The position numbers were made by a program, and so were the translations under genes. The notes below the pieces were generated by a model. That model saw nothing but the letters and a program-made list of their open reading frames with translations. It searched no databases and was not told the origin of the DNA. Below are positions 1 through 8,876 of a stretch of DNA of 64,000 nucleotides, piece by piece. Every line of letters begins with the position of its first letter. Positions within the stretch are counted from its first letter, which is position 1. Origin of the DNA: Gloeocapsa sp. PCC 7428 (GTDB lineage: Bacteria > Cyanobacteriota > Cyanobacteriia > Cyanobacteriales > Chroococcidiopsidaceae); the NCBI RefSeq assembly GCF_000317555.1, contig NC_019745.1:4402001-4466000 (forward strand). The letters run 5' to 3'.

Positions 1-160
1 GTTGTTTGAGCAACGAATTAAGATTTTCAAACGCAATCGACGTTGCATGATGGAGGTGAATTGCTTGTAATGTTTCGAGCGTTGGAGAGCGATCGCCGCT
101 GTAGCCGATGCGCTGAAAATAAGCATCGAGGTCAATTGCGTCAGGTGTTTGGTTTCGCAT
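1..160 (-). CDS. Arylamine N-acetyltransferase, N-terminal part (cut by window edge)
   Basis: Reading the minus strand from ATG at 160 gives 53 residues that run off the left edge. They carry the start of the arylamine N-acetyltransferase fold: a 'YFQRIGYSGDRSPTLETLQ' stretch, then 'IHLHHATSIAFENLNSLL', matching the family pattern in which a tyrosine-arginine-isoleucine-glycine-tyrosine motif precedes the 'H..IPFENL' segment. The family moves acetyl groups from acetyl-CoA to aryl-amines or hydrazines through a Cys-His-Asp triad, and the catalytic cysteine would lie beyond the edge. No other in-frame start codon lies between this ATG and an upstream stop, so the start is secure although no clear ribosome binding site is visible. 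Confidence 0.8.
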   Translation of the reverse strand, partial: MRNQTPDAIDLDAYFQRIGYSGDRSPTLETLQAIHLHHATSIAFENLNSLLKQ

Positions 161-198
161 AGCGGCACAATCAATGCGGTCAGTTTTGAGTTCCTTAT

Positions 199-308
199 GA
201 CTTACGCAATCTTAGCGTTTTAATCAGACCCCCCATTCCCCCAAACCCCCTCCAAAAAAGCGGCTACTCATGAAGCAGCGATTGTTCGGGGTAGCTGTTG
301 CGTAAGTC
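199..308. repeat. Small MITE-like insert with terminal inverted repeats
   Basis: The 11-base sequence GACTTACGCAA (199-209) is exactly inverted as TTGCGTAAGTC (298-308), enclosing about 88 bases that include a very C-rich stretch and no open reading frame. This resembles a non-autonomous transposable element or the outer ends of a decayed insertion sequence. No convincing target-site duplication is seen outside the arms. It lies between the acetyltransferase start and the DUF1579 gene. Confidence 0.5.
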
Positions 309-388
309 CTGTGCCTTTACTATAGGGCAATCGATTGCACTGAATGCGGGCAGACTTATGGAGCAGCAAAACATATAGCGTTACGTTG

Positions 389-874
389 CTATTGCTTCCG
401 CCGATAGTTAGTCCTCATAACCCAGTGCCACTCGCCGTCATCGCTCAACACATACGATGTCAGTACCCGACGGTCGTCACCGATAAACTCGATCGCGTCT
501 TTGTACTTAGCCATTTTGCGCTCATCTGTCATCGCGGGGGCTTCAGTGTTGAGTGTCAAAACATTTTCAGCTGCGTCTAGTTCGCCTTCATACACACACA
601 AGTAAGTCATCATTGATCCAATCCAGGTGCCTACATAACGCTGCTTCTGTGGGTCGTAGCCAAGCGTCATCACTGTTGTCGCAGTACCGCAGCCTGGCAT
701 TTCACCCTGTCCCTCGGCTAGCAACCACACACCATCGAGCGATCGCACGTTCTCAGTTCCCGTAAACTTTTGCGGCGGCTGATTCGGTTCCATCATTATC
801 GCCTCTGCTTCGTATGTCCACTCGCCAACCAGCTTTTGTAGCCAATCGTGTTTATGCAGTTCAGTTTTCATCAT
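389..874 (-). CDS. DUF1579 family protein
   Basis: A protein of about 162 residues from the start chosen here. It has the DUF1579 pattern: an early 'HDWLQKLVGEWTYEAEA' segment, then 'VRSLDGVWLLAEGQGEMPG', 'MTLGYDPQKQRYVGTWIGSMM' and a C-terminal 'GEWHWVMRTNYRR'. These beta-barrel proteins are common in bacteria and have no established reaction; a lipocalin-like ligand-binding fold has been suggested for the family. The open frame extends 21 codons further upstream, but a GGAG sits 4 bases before the ATG at 874 (with a second ATG at 871), and homology begins there. It appears to be a single-gene transcription unit. Confidence 0.75.
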   Translation of the reverse strand: MMKTELHKHDWLQKLVGEWTYEAEAIMMEPNQPPQKFTGTENVRSLDGVWLLAEGQGEMPGCGTATTVMTLGYDPQKQRYVGTWIGSMMTYLCVYEGELDAAENVLTLNTEAPAMTDERKMAKYKDAIEFIGDDRRVLTSYVLSDDGEWHWVMRTNYRRKQ

Positions 875-1094
875 TAAACTCCTTGTTGTGTTTGGCGCAA
901 GGCAGAGAGGCGTGCGTGATTTTGCTGCGTTACTCATCAGCAGGCAGCAACGCCTGGTAACAAAACCACAGAGAACTTAAATGCTGCCTTGCATTCACTA
1001 TTTGAAGAGGTGAGATATGTTTGCGTACTTCTTGCACTGATGAATAAGTGAGGAATCGATTCGGGTGAAAGGAATGTAGCTCCTCAGTTCATAA

Positions 1095-1745
1095 TTAGTA
1101 CAAATGTACCATAAAATGTGCACTCTGCTCGTCAGCGAAATATTTCTTAAGCAAGGAAGGCGTTGCTGACACATGAGCGCGTACGTGAGTCGATGCAATT
1201 CGCGCTGCTTGTGCGGCTTGGAGTGCCGCGTTATGTTCTGCGATCTTCGTGCGTTCGTTTAACTCGGCTTGTTCTCGCGCTTGCCGAGAGATAACACCTG
1301 TTTCGGCAGAGTATTGCGCCCGTTGGCGATCGCGCTGGGTTTGTGCGAAAGCGGCTTGCGTTTGTGCAACTCGTGCTTCCACTTGTCGTTGATTTGCCTG
1401 CGCTGCGGCAATGCGACTGCGTGCTTGTGCTAAAGCTGCGGTTGTATGCGGTAAAGGATCAATACGCGCGACAATATCTCTTGCCTCAACAACATCACAT
1501 TCATCCAAAGTAATGCGGTCTAGATGTCCAGTGACTTCGGCTGCAAGAATGTAGCGATCGCGCACTCGTGTCATTCCCTCTACATTGACGGTGACTTGTA
1601 GTTTACCTTGTTCAACGCGCCCTACCTCAACTTTAACAGGAGTAGGACGTAGCAATAAGACGAGTGCGATCGCCGTTGCTAGTGCAATACCAAAATAGAT
1701 AAATAACTTTGAGGAGTGTTTTGGTAGAGATGGCAGTGATATCAT
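1095..1745 (-). pseudogene. Truncated HlyD-family periplasmic adaptor
   Basis: This 216-residue frame starts like a membrane-fusion (HlyD/DevB/MacA type) subunit of a tripartite exporter. It has a membrane anchor at about residues 13-32, a short beta-strand lipoyl-like segment, and then a long coiled-coil arm rich in Ala, Gln and Arg (about 100-187). Family members are usually 380-450 residues and return from the coiled coil through a second lipoyl half, a beta-barrel and a membrane-proximal domain. Here homology stops at about residue 188, and the remaining 28 residues ('SLLKKYFADEQSAHF...') look like chance reading-through. No continuation is seen in any frame downstream. It is probably a deletion remnant of an exporter whose ATPase may be the gene at 2837-3583. 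Confidence 0.65.
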
Positions 1746-1786
1746 CTATAACTACCTCTTATCTCTTTGTGCCTCATTGCATACAA

Positions 1787-2269
1787 TTAAAGCTTATAGC
1801 CTACTTGACGTAAGAATTGATGGCGTACGCGCACATCTTCAGCAGTTTCTACAGCTTTTGGTGCTGAACCATCGACAACACCTAAAATTCCTCTTCCTTG
1901 GTCTGTTTCAACGATAATTGCTTCAACAGGATTCGCAGTAGCACAGTAAATGTTGCAGACTTCTGGACATTGCTTAATCGCGTTTAAAACACTAATTGGA
2001 TACGCGTTTTGCATGACAATAATAAAACTGTGTCCCGCTGCGATCGCTTTTGCATTGTTTATAGCAGCAGCTTGGAGTACTTGTTCATTACCAGTAGCAC
2101 GGATTAAACATGGTCCTGATGCTTCACAAAACGCCACACCAAATTTAATCTGAGAGGAATTCTCAGTCATGATTTCATAAAGATCTTCAACTGTTTTAAT
2201 GAAATGTGATTGACCTAAAATGACATTACTTCCTTCTGGAATTTGAACTGGAATAGATTGTAGTTGCAT
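1787..2269 (-). CDS. Adenosine-specific kinase family protein (PF04008)
   Basis: A 160-residue cytosolic protein with the full conserved core of the 'adenosine-specific kinase' family, known structurally from thermophiles: 'KFGVAFCEASGPCLIRATGN' near residue 45, 'AAGHSFIIVMQNAYPISVLNAI' near 78, 'EVCNIYCATANPVEAIIVET' near 104, then 'GRGILGVVDGSAP' and a C-terminal 'RQVGYKL'. Length matches the family. The biochemical role in bacteria is poorly defined; the name rests on adenosine binding. It lies 14 bases downstream of the membrane-protein gene 2284-2706 on the same strand, so the two are probably co-transcribed. Confidence 0.85.
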   Translation of the reverse strand: MQLQSIPVQIPEGSNVILGQSHFIKTVEDLYEIMTENSSQIKFGVAFCEASGPCLIRATGNEQVLQAAAINNAKAIAAGHSFIIVMQNAYPISVLNAIKQCPEVCNIYCATANPVEAIIVETDQGRGILGVVDGSAPKAVETAEDVRVRHQFLRQVGYKL

Positions 2270-2283
2270 TTTTACCTCGTTTA

Positions 2284-2706
2284 TTAAGCAATTTTTTTGT
2301 ATTGGCTATCTGCTCTTAACCATTGCAGTGAAACTACATTCAATAACAAACCAATCAAAAGTAATACGATCATTAATGTGATTTGATACCAAACAATTGG
2401 TATAATTTTTAAGTCAAGTACAAAGTGCAGAAAATTTAAAACAGTGTAAAAAATTGTCAAATTTAAATGCATGATCCGATAACGTTTAGAGTCATTAAAT
2501 ACCATGACCACGATCGCTAGCATCGGCAAAATAAAAAAGCCGAGCATTCCCCAGAGAATATAAGCAATATTGACACTGTTATGGCCATCGGCGATCGCAA
2601 TATCTTGACCGTGAAACAGTGGCATTAAGCCAAGTTGAGTGTGAAACAGTGTACCCAGTAAAAAAACAGTCCAAAGCGCAATGAGCTTTTCCTGATAGCT
2701 GATCAC
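2284..2706 (-). CDS. Conserved four-helix membrane protein
   Basis: A 140-residue protein with four hydrophobic segments (about residues 7-27, 45-68, 80-100 and 104-128) and short polar loops. I do not recognise a family with a known function. It has no cofactor-binding motif and no signal-peptide cleavage site. It sits immediately upstream of the adenosine-kinase-like gene with only a 14-base gap and probably shares its transcript. It is divergent from the ABC ATPase gene that follows on the plus strand, so the roughly 130-base gap probably holds both promoters. Confidence 0.6.
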   Translation of the reverse strand: MISYQEKLIALWTVFLLGTLFHTQLGLMPLFHGQDIAIADGHNSVNIAYILWGMLGFFILPMLAIVVMVFNDSKRYRIMHLNLTIFYTVLNFLHFVLDLKIIPIVWYQITLMIVLLLIGLLLNVVSLQWLRADSQYKKIA

Positions 2707-2836
2707 AACAGTAGCCTCTACATCTCATTTGCTTAGTTCAACTTTAGGAAGGAAACTTGAGAATCTTGTGATGATGAAGTGCGATCGCCTAAACTTGAAG
2801 CATCGCCATAGTATAAAACTTTCATCAACTCTGACG

Positions 2837-3583
2837 ATGCAAAACCAACACGGTCAGCTACCCAATTCCTCCGCTGCATCAAACGTTGGGTTTCATTTGC
2901 AAGCTATCACAAAGGTTTACCGCATGGGTGAAGTGGAGGTGTATGCATTACAGTCAGTAGACCTTGACTTGTACGCAGGTGAATTTGTTGTTGTCTTAGG
3001 ATCTTCAGGTAGCGGCAAATCAACATTATTGAATATCTTAGGTGGATTAGATGTCCCTTCGAGTGGGCAGATCGTCTTTAATCGTCGCGACTTAACTAAC
3101 GCTAGGGATGTAGAACTAACGCGCTTTCGTCGCGAGTGCATTGGTTTTATCTTTCAGTTCTATAACTTGATTCCTAGCCTAACAGCACGAGAAAATGTAG
3201 CATTAGTTACAGACATAGCGCGTCGTCCAATGGCACCAGAGGAAGCACTATCCAGAGTGGGATTAAGCGATCGCATCAACTATTTTCCCTCACAAATGTC
3301 GGGTGGCGAACAACAGCGCGTGGCAATTGCTCTAGCAATTGCAAAACGTCCACAGGTGTTACTATGTGACGAACCAACAGGCGCGCTTGATTTTCAAACG
3401 GGTAAACTTGTTTTAGAGGTCTTAGAGCAAGCTAATCGTAAATTGGGTGCAATGACGATTGTGATTACCCATAATGCGGGAATTTCAAGAATGGCTGACC
3501 GCGTAATTACAATGCGTAGTGGTCAAATTTTGCATATTCGCCGTAACAAATGCAAAGTTGCGCCGGCTGAATTGGAATGGTAA
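2837..3583 (+). CDS. ABC transporter ATP-binding protein, MacB/LolD type
   Basis: A complete ATPase subunit of the MacB/LolD class, which powers export or lipoprotein release with an FtsX-like permease. Visible motifs in order are Walker [11 protein letters not shown]-loop '[18 protein letters not shown]', signature MSGGEQQR, Walker [13 protein letters not shown] and the H-loop ITHN. The open frame runs upstream to a TTG at 2729 with possible starts at 2768-2774, but homology starts only at '[20 protein letters not shown]', so the ATG at 2837 was chosen; no Shine-Dalgarno supports any of them strongly. No permease follows, since the next gene is on the opposite strand. The adaptor remnant at 1095-1745 may have belonged to the same exporter, leaving this ATPase an orphan locally. 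Confidence 0.85.
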   Translation: MQNQHGQLPNSSAASNVGFHLQAITKVYRMGEVEVYALQSVDLDLYAGEFVVVLGSSGSGKSTLLNILGGLDVPSSGQIVFNRRDLTNARDVELTRFRRECIGFIFQFYNLIPSLTARENVALVTDIARRPMAPEEALSRVGLSDRINYFPSQMSGGEQQRVAIALAIAKRPQVLLCDEPTGALDFQTGKLVLEVLEQANRKLGAMTIVITHNAGISRMADRVITMRSGQILHIRRNKCKVAPAELEW

Positions 3584-3643
3584 TGGGTAGACACGATGCC
3601 TACCCTAGATCTTAATATTCAATAGAGTGAACCTCGGCGCTAC

Positions 3644-6424
3644 TTATCGAGTTCGAGAAGAAGGCTTCTCAATTGGATCGATTCGATTAGCCACGATCGC
3701 AAGCGGAATCATGGGTAAACCGACAAGTAAACAAATGAGCCATTGATTCCAGTTGAGTGGTGCGGTAGCAAATAAGGTATTCATTAAGCTCCACTGACTG
3801 AAAATAACCTGTAAAATCACAGCAGTCACAATTCCGACCATAATTGCGCGCGCATCGCTGAAGGATTCTCTTCTTCTACCACGCAGTCTACTTGCGATCG
3901 CGATACCAAGTTGACTTAAACTGATAAGATAGAAGATTCTTCCCGATACAAGCGCTTGAATTGCCATTGTCCGCGCTAAAGCCACATTTCCTGTATCGCG
4001 CAGTACCCATTCAAACATTCCAAAAATCAGAATCCAGTTGAATGCAGAGATGAGGATAATACGCTGCACTAGCTTACGCGATAATAGTGGTTCATTGGGG
4101 TTGCGCGGTTGCTGCTGCATGACAATTTCTGACTTGGGTTCAAATGCAAGTGGTACTGTCATCGCAATTGAATTCACCATATTCAGCCACAGAACTTGTA
4201 ACGAGAGAATCGGTAAAACTCGCGCTAGCAATACGCTAATCAAAATCGTCATCGATTCACCACCATTGACAGGGAGAATAAACGCGATCGCTTTCAATAA
4301 ATTGCGATACACTGTGCGTCCTTCTTCAACTGCGGCTTCAATCGACGCGAAGTTATCATCGGTTAAAATCATGTCGGCGGCTTCTTTGGCGACTTCGGTT
4401 CCCGCACCACCCATCGCAATGCCGATATCCGCTTGTCGCAAGGCAGGCGCATCATTAACGCCATCACCGGTCATCGCGACAATTTCACCTTTAGATTGTA
4501 AAGCTTCTACCAAGCGTAGTTTCTGCTCAGGTGCAACCCGCGCGAACACCGCACCATCTTCTACCGCGTTAGCGAGTTCGCGATCGTCCATCTGCGCGAG
4601 TTGTTGTCCGGTAAACGCAATCACTTCCTTGTGGTGATTAAAGCCCATGCGTTGCGCGATCGCCTGCGCCGTCACAGCATGATCGCCCGTAATCATCTTG
4701 ACTTGAATTCCTGCTTCTTGACACGCTTGTACCGCTCTAATTGCTTCAGTACGCGGTGGATCGATCATCCCTTGCAATCCGATAAAGATCAATCCTGCGG
4801 CAATATCATCGTGATCGAGCGATCGCTGTGCTGGCGCGTTTTTTTTTGCAAACGCTAGCACTCGTAAGCCTTGATGTGCCATTGCATCGACTTGTGCTTG
4901 AATCGTCTGTGCATCGAGAGGCTGGAGTTCGCCTTCGGTATCCAACATTCGCTCACAGCGCTTTAGCAGCGCCTCCACCGAACCCTTCACATAAATTATG
5001 TGTTGAGAATTACCGTCTTTCCCTAACCTCTGTTTATGCAAAGTTGCCATGTACTGAAACTCAGACTCAAAGGGAATGACATCAACTCGCGGCATGGCTT
5101 TTTCATGGTTATCATTCAGCCCTGCTTTGTTCGCGGCGATAATCAAAGCGCCTTCGGTTGGATCGCCGATGACAGTATTTTGTCCATCTTTGACTTCAAT
5201 CCGCGAGTCATTACACAGCAAACCCGCAATTAAACATTCATGCAATGCAACATTTGAGTTGAGATCTGCACTCTGCTGTGCGGCAACACCATCAGGTATA
5301 TCTGTATCAACAATAATTTCTCCTTCTGGATTATACCCGCTACCCGTAACTTTATAGTGCTGTTCGCCTGCGTAAATTGCTTGTACCGTCATTTGGTTTT
5401 CGGTCAGCGTTCCGGTTTTGTCCGAACAAATCACCGTCGCACCGCCGAGGGTTTCTACCGCAGGTAGCTTGCGGATGATCGCATGACGTCGCGCCATCCG
5501 TGACACACCAATTGCTAATGTTACGGTGACAACAGCGGGTAATCCTTCGGGAATCGCACTGACGGCTAATGCTACCGCCGCTTCAAACATATCGACTATC
5601 GAGTTACCGTAGCCAATACCAACCGCGAAGGTTAAAGCAGCAACACCCAAAATAATGTACAGTAGCGTACGGCTGAAACGGTCAAATTTACGGGTGAGTG
5701 GAGTGACTAAGTTAGTGCCGCGATCAATTAACTGCGAGATGCGTCCGGTTTCGGTGTCTTGGGCGATCGCAACGACAATCCCTCTTGCTGTACCAAAGGT
5801 GACAAAGCTACCCGCGTACGCCATATTGATACGTTCGGCTAAAGGGGCATCAACGTCTACTTGTTGTGTTGTTTTTTCGACAGCGACTGATTCGCCAGTT
5901 AGCGCTGATTCGTTGACCTGTAAGTTACGAACATCGATTAACCGTAAATCTGCGGGAACTTTGTCGCCAGAAGCAAGTAACACAACATCGCCAGGAACAA
6001 TTTCTGTCGAGGATACGCGCACTTTCTCACTGTTACGCATGACAGTTGCTTCGGTTCGCACCGCTGAGGCGAGTGCAGAAATCGCACTTTCGGCTTTCGA
6101 TTCTTGGACGTAGCCAATAATCGCATTAATGAGCGTGACACCCCAGATGACTCCGGCATTGACCCACGAGCCGAGTAATGCTTTAATTGCACCGGCAATC
6201 AATAAGATATAAAGCAGTGGTTGGTTAAACTGCAACAAAAATCGAACGATTGGGCTTTTCCCTGGTTTGGCTTTTAACTCATTAGGACCGTATTTCTGCT
6301 GTCGTTGCGATACTTCGGCGGCGGATAAACCAGTTTGAGGATTACTGTCTAAACGTTGAGCAACTTCCTGTAGAGATAGATTATGCCAATGATGTTCCAG
6401 CAATTTTTCTTCTGTTGCTGTCAT
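3644..6424 (-). CDS. P2-type cation-transporting ATPase
   Basis: A 926-residue P-type ATPase with the N-terminal cation-ATPase domain, actuator loop with LTGES, the phosphorylation motif DKTGTLT with Asp335, and the hinge TGDGVNDAPAL. The layout is that of the Ca2+/SERCA/PacL branch with ten membrane helices. Aligning by eye to SERCA, the site residues Glu in PEGLP (Glu293), Asn and Glu of helix 5 (Asn720, Glu723) and Asn748 of helix 6 are present. The helix-6 'TDGLPA' motif is replaced by 'NSIAMT', so the essential Asp800 equivalent is Ser752. Transport of Ca2+ with normal stoichiometry is therefore doubtful and the ion is unknown. The gene is divergent from the CPA2 antiporter, separated by about 280 bases. 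Confidence 0.92.
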   Translation of the reverse strand: MTATEEKLLEHHWHNLSLQEVAQRLDSNPQTGLSAAEVSQRQQKYGPNELKAKPGKSPIVRFLLQFNQPLLYILLIAGAIKALLGSWVNAGVIWGVTLINAIIGYVQESKAESAISALASAVRTEATVMRNSEKVRVSSTEIVPGDVVLLASGDKVPADLRLIDVRNLQVNESALTGESVAVEKTTQQVDVDAPLAERINMAYAGSFVTFGTARGIVVAIAQDTETGRISQLIDRGTNLVTPLTRKFDRFSRTLLYIILGVAALTFAVGIGYGNSIVDMFEAAVALAVSAIPEGLPAVVTVTLAIGVSRMARRHAIIRKLPAVETLGGATVICSDKTGTLTENQMTVQAIYAGEQHYKVTGSGYNPEGEIIVDTDIPDGVAAQQSADLNSNVALHECLIAGLLCNDSRIEVKDGQNTVIGDPTEGALIIAANKAGLNDNHEKAMPRVDVIPFESEFQYMATLHKQRLGKDGNSQHIIYVKGSVEALLKRCERMLDTEGELQPLDAQTIQAQVDAMAHQGLRVLAFAKKNAPAQRSLDHDDIAAGLIFIGLQGMIDPPRTEAIRAVQACQEAGIQVKMITGDHAVTAQAIAQRMGFNHHKEVIAFTGQQLAQMDDRELANAVEDGAVFARVAPEQKLRLVEALQSKGEIVAMTGDGVNDAPALRQADIGIAMGGAGTEVAKEAADMILTDDNFASIEAAVEEGRTVYRNLLKAIAFILPVNGGESMTILISVLLARVLPILSLQVLWLNMVNSIAMTVPLAFEPKSEIVMQQQPRNPNEPLLSRKLVQRIILISAFNWILIFGMFEWVLRDTGNVALARTMAIQALVSGRIFYLISLSQLGIAIASRLRGRRRESFSDARAIMVGIVTAVILQVIFSQWSLMNTLFATAPLNWNQWLICLLVGLPMIPLAIVANRIDPIEKPSSRTR

Positions 6425-6707
6425 GTGATTTGCCCCCCGACACTGTTACTGGCAGTTGAGTTATAGATTAAAGTTACACTGCAAGTCATTCCGTGTTTGT
6501 TAAGACCGTTATCTTTATTACTTTATTCAATATTTATGATAGAAAAATGACAATTTTTAAAATATTAAACATTAGGTTTCCGTGTTGATAGTCTATAGCT
6601 TGTAGCTACTTTATACTTGGCGCTCAAGCCATCTCATATTTAGAAATACAGAGTTTAGCTAATAAAAAAGTAACTAAATATAGATATTTTGAGAAAGCAA
6701 AATTGAT

Positions 6708-8837
6708 ATGTATAGCTCATTTGTTAGCAATCTTTACACTCAAAGCACAATGGAAATTTGGCAATTTTATCAAGTAACATTTAGCACATTCGTGCAAGCG
6801 AGTTGGTTGTCTACGCAAAATACAGGGCGATCGCTTGTTGAGTTTCTTCGCCCCTCAATTCTAACGGGTCCAATTACCGATCCTGTACCTGTCTTCCTGA
6901 TTATCATGGCAATCATGCTCGTTGCGCCGCTATTATTCGAGCGAATTAAGCTACCAGGGATTGTCGGTTTAATTTTAGCAGGATTAGTTGTAGGTCCTTA
7001 TGGTCTTGGACTTTTAGAACGCGATAGTACAATCGTTTTACTCGGTACGGTAGGATTGCTATTTTTGATGTTCATGGCTGGTTTGGAAACAAGCCTTGAC
7101 GATTTAAAGTACAACGCCGATAAAGCCGTCATATTTGGCATAGCAACTTTTGCAATTCCCATGCTGTTAGGAACTGGGAGTATGTTGCTGCTTGGTTATG
7201 GTTTACTCGCATCAATTCTTGTTGCTTCTTGTTTTGCGTCGCATACTCTTCTTGCGCTACCAATTGCGATGCGATTAGGAGTAATGCGAACGCAAGCTGT
7301 CACGACAGTTTTAGGAGGAACCTTAATTACAAATGTTCTAGCTCTTTTAGTTTTAGCTGTTGTTGTCCGCGCGCATCAAGGAAACTTAACGCTAGGTTTT
7401 TGGTTGTTTCTAATTCCTGCTTTAACGATTTATACTTTTGCTACTTTATGGGGAGTTCCTAAAGTTGGTCGTTGGTTTTTTCGGCGATTTGGACACGATG
7501 AAAGTGCCGAATTTACATTTGTTGTGGCAACGTTATTTATCGTATCTTATGTAGCAGAATTAATTGAAATCGAACCAATTATTGGGGCATTTTTAGCAGG
7601 AATTGCGATCTCACAGTTGATTCCGCAATTGAGTCCATTGATGAACCGCATTCAATTTATTGGTAATACATTATTTATTCCCTTTTTTCTGATTTCTGTA
7701 GGAATGTTGATTAATCCTGCCATTTTGTTGAGCGAACCGCGCTCTTTATTAGTAGCAGGAGTCATGACTTTTGTTGCGATTGTTGCGAAATTTTTACCTG
7801 CGTGGGGAACAGGAAAAATCATTGGATTACCGTTTTCTAACGTGATGTTAATGTTTGGGCTTTCGGTAGCGCAAGCGGCGTCAACTTTAGCTGCAATTAC
7901 GGTTGCATTTGAAATTGATTTAGTCGATCAGTTAACGGTGAATGGCACGATCGCAATGATCTTGGTGACGTGTATTGCGTCTCCCTGGGTGACAACGCGT
8001 TGGGGGCGCGACGTCAAACCTGATGCTGTTACGCCTACAACTGAAACAACGCAGATTGGCGATCGCATTTTAGTTCCTGTCGCTAACCCTAGTACCGAAG
8101 ATCATCTATTGAAACTCGCGATAACTTTGGCAAAAAAAAGTAACGGTACGTTGCTACCCTTACACATTCTCACAGATAACAGTGGACCGATTACCGCCGA
8201 GAAAAGAATTCAGCAACAACAACTCTTAGCCACAGCAGAAACGATCGCCCATGCGGCTGTAACATCGGTTGAAACCATTGGGCGTGTTGATGATTCAATT
8301 GAAAAAGGAATTCTGAGAGCGGCACAAGAACGCGATGCCAATTTAATCGTTTGTGGTTGGAAAGGTTACTCTAGCTATCGCGATAATTTTTTTGGCAGTG
8401 TTATCGACAATATTATCCGTCAAGCAACTGTACCGGTATTAGTCGCGCGATTTACGCAACCAATTAGAAACACAGACCGCGTCATTCTAGCATTAACCGA
8501 TTTGGATTTTGCTTCATCGCAATTGCAGAAAACAATCGCTTTAGCCGAAACTTTAGCTGAGGAACTCAAAGCAACGTTAAAAGTATTACACGTCACCAGA
8601 AATCCCCGCCGTAAAGCGCCTAAAGTTCCACCCGTGCAAACAGAAGTCACCATTGAACACGTACGTGGTAACTTTGTCACCCGCGTCGCCAGAATGTTAC
8701 AACCTGACGATTTACTTATTCTTACTTCAGGAAACCACCCTGATATTTTAAGTATGCGGATGCTAGGAACTGAACCAGAAGTTATTGCCCGCACTCACCA
8801 AGAAGTTTCGATTATTGTACTGCATTCCCCACGATAG
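6708..8837 (+). CDS. CPA2-family cation/proton antiporter with two C-terminal Usp domains
   Basis: A 709-residue inner-membrane protein. Residues about 60-430 form a KefB/NapA-like Na+(K+)/H+ exchanger domain with around twelve hydrophobic helices; the 'LPGIVGLILAGLVVGPYGLGLL' region is typical of CPA2. Residues about 450-570 and 590-709 look like two universal-stress-protein modules, with 'GDRILVPVANPSTEDHLLKLAI' and 'DRVILALTDLDF' each opening a Rossmann-like unit. Such soluble tails are thought to sense nucleotides or stress and gate the exchanger. The N-terminal 50 residues are poorly conserved, and Met15 is an alternative start. It is followed after 39 bases by the BrkB gene, probably in one operon, suggesting joint function in ion or pH homeostasis. 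Confidence 0.88.
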   Translation: MYSSFVSNLYTQSTMEIWQFYQVTFSTFVQASWLSTQNTGRSLVEFLRPSILTGPITDPVPVFLIIMAIMLVAPLLFERIKLPGIVGLILAGLVVGPYGLGLLERDSTIVLLGTVGLLFLMFMAGLETSLDDLKYNADKAVIFGIATFAIPMLLGTGSMLLLGYGLLASILVASCFASHTLLALPIAMRLGVMRTQAVTTVLGGTLITNVLALLVLAVVVRAHQGNLTLGFWLFLIPALTIYTFATLWGVPKVGRWFFRRFGHDESAEFTFVVATLFIVSYVAELIEIEPIIGAFLAGIAISQLIPQLSPLMNRIQFIGNTLFIPFFLISVGMLINPAILLSEPRSLLVAGVMTFVAIVAKFLPAWGTGKIIGLPFSNVMLMFGLSVAQAASTLAAITVAFEIDLVDQLTVNGTIAMILVTCIASPWVTTRWGRDVKPDAVTPTTETTQIGDRILVPVANPSTEDHLLKLAITLAKKSNGTLLPLHILTDNSGPITAEKRIQQQQLLATAETIAHAAVTSVETIGRVDDSIEKGILRAAQERDANLIVCGWKGYSSYRDNFFGSVIDNIIRQATVPVLVARFTQPIRNTDRVILALTDLDFASSQLQKTIALAETLAEELKATLKVLHVTRNPRRKAPKVPPVQTEVTIEHVRGNFVTRVARMLQPDDLLILTSGNHPDILSMRMLGTEPEVIARTHQEVSIIVLHSPR

Positions 8838-8876
8838 GTATAAATTAAAACTAAGAAGTAACGTTCTTAAATTGTG

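Noticed and set aside
998-1198. 66-codon minus-strand frame overlapping the end of the truncated HlyD gene
   Set aside because: Cysteine- and tyrosine-rich composition with no family pattern, in another frame of a partly coding region; probably noise, and it does not continue the adaptor.
4038-4637. 199-codon plus-strand frame opposite the P-type ATPase
   Set aside because: It is the antisense shadow of a well-conserved gene, with biased Ser/Ala/Arg composition and no start signal.
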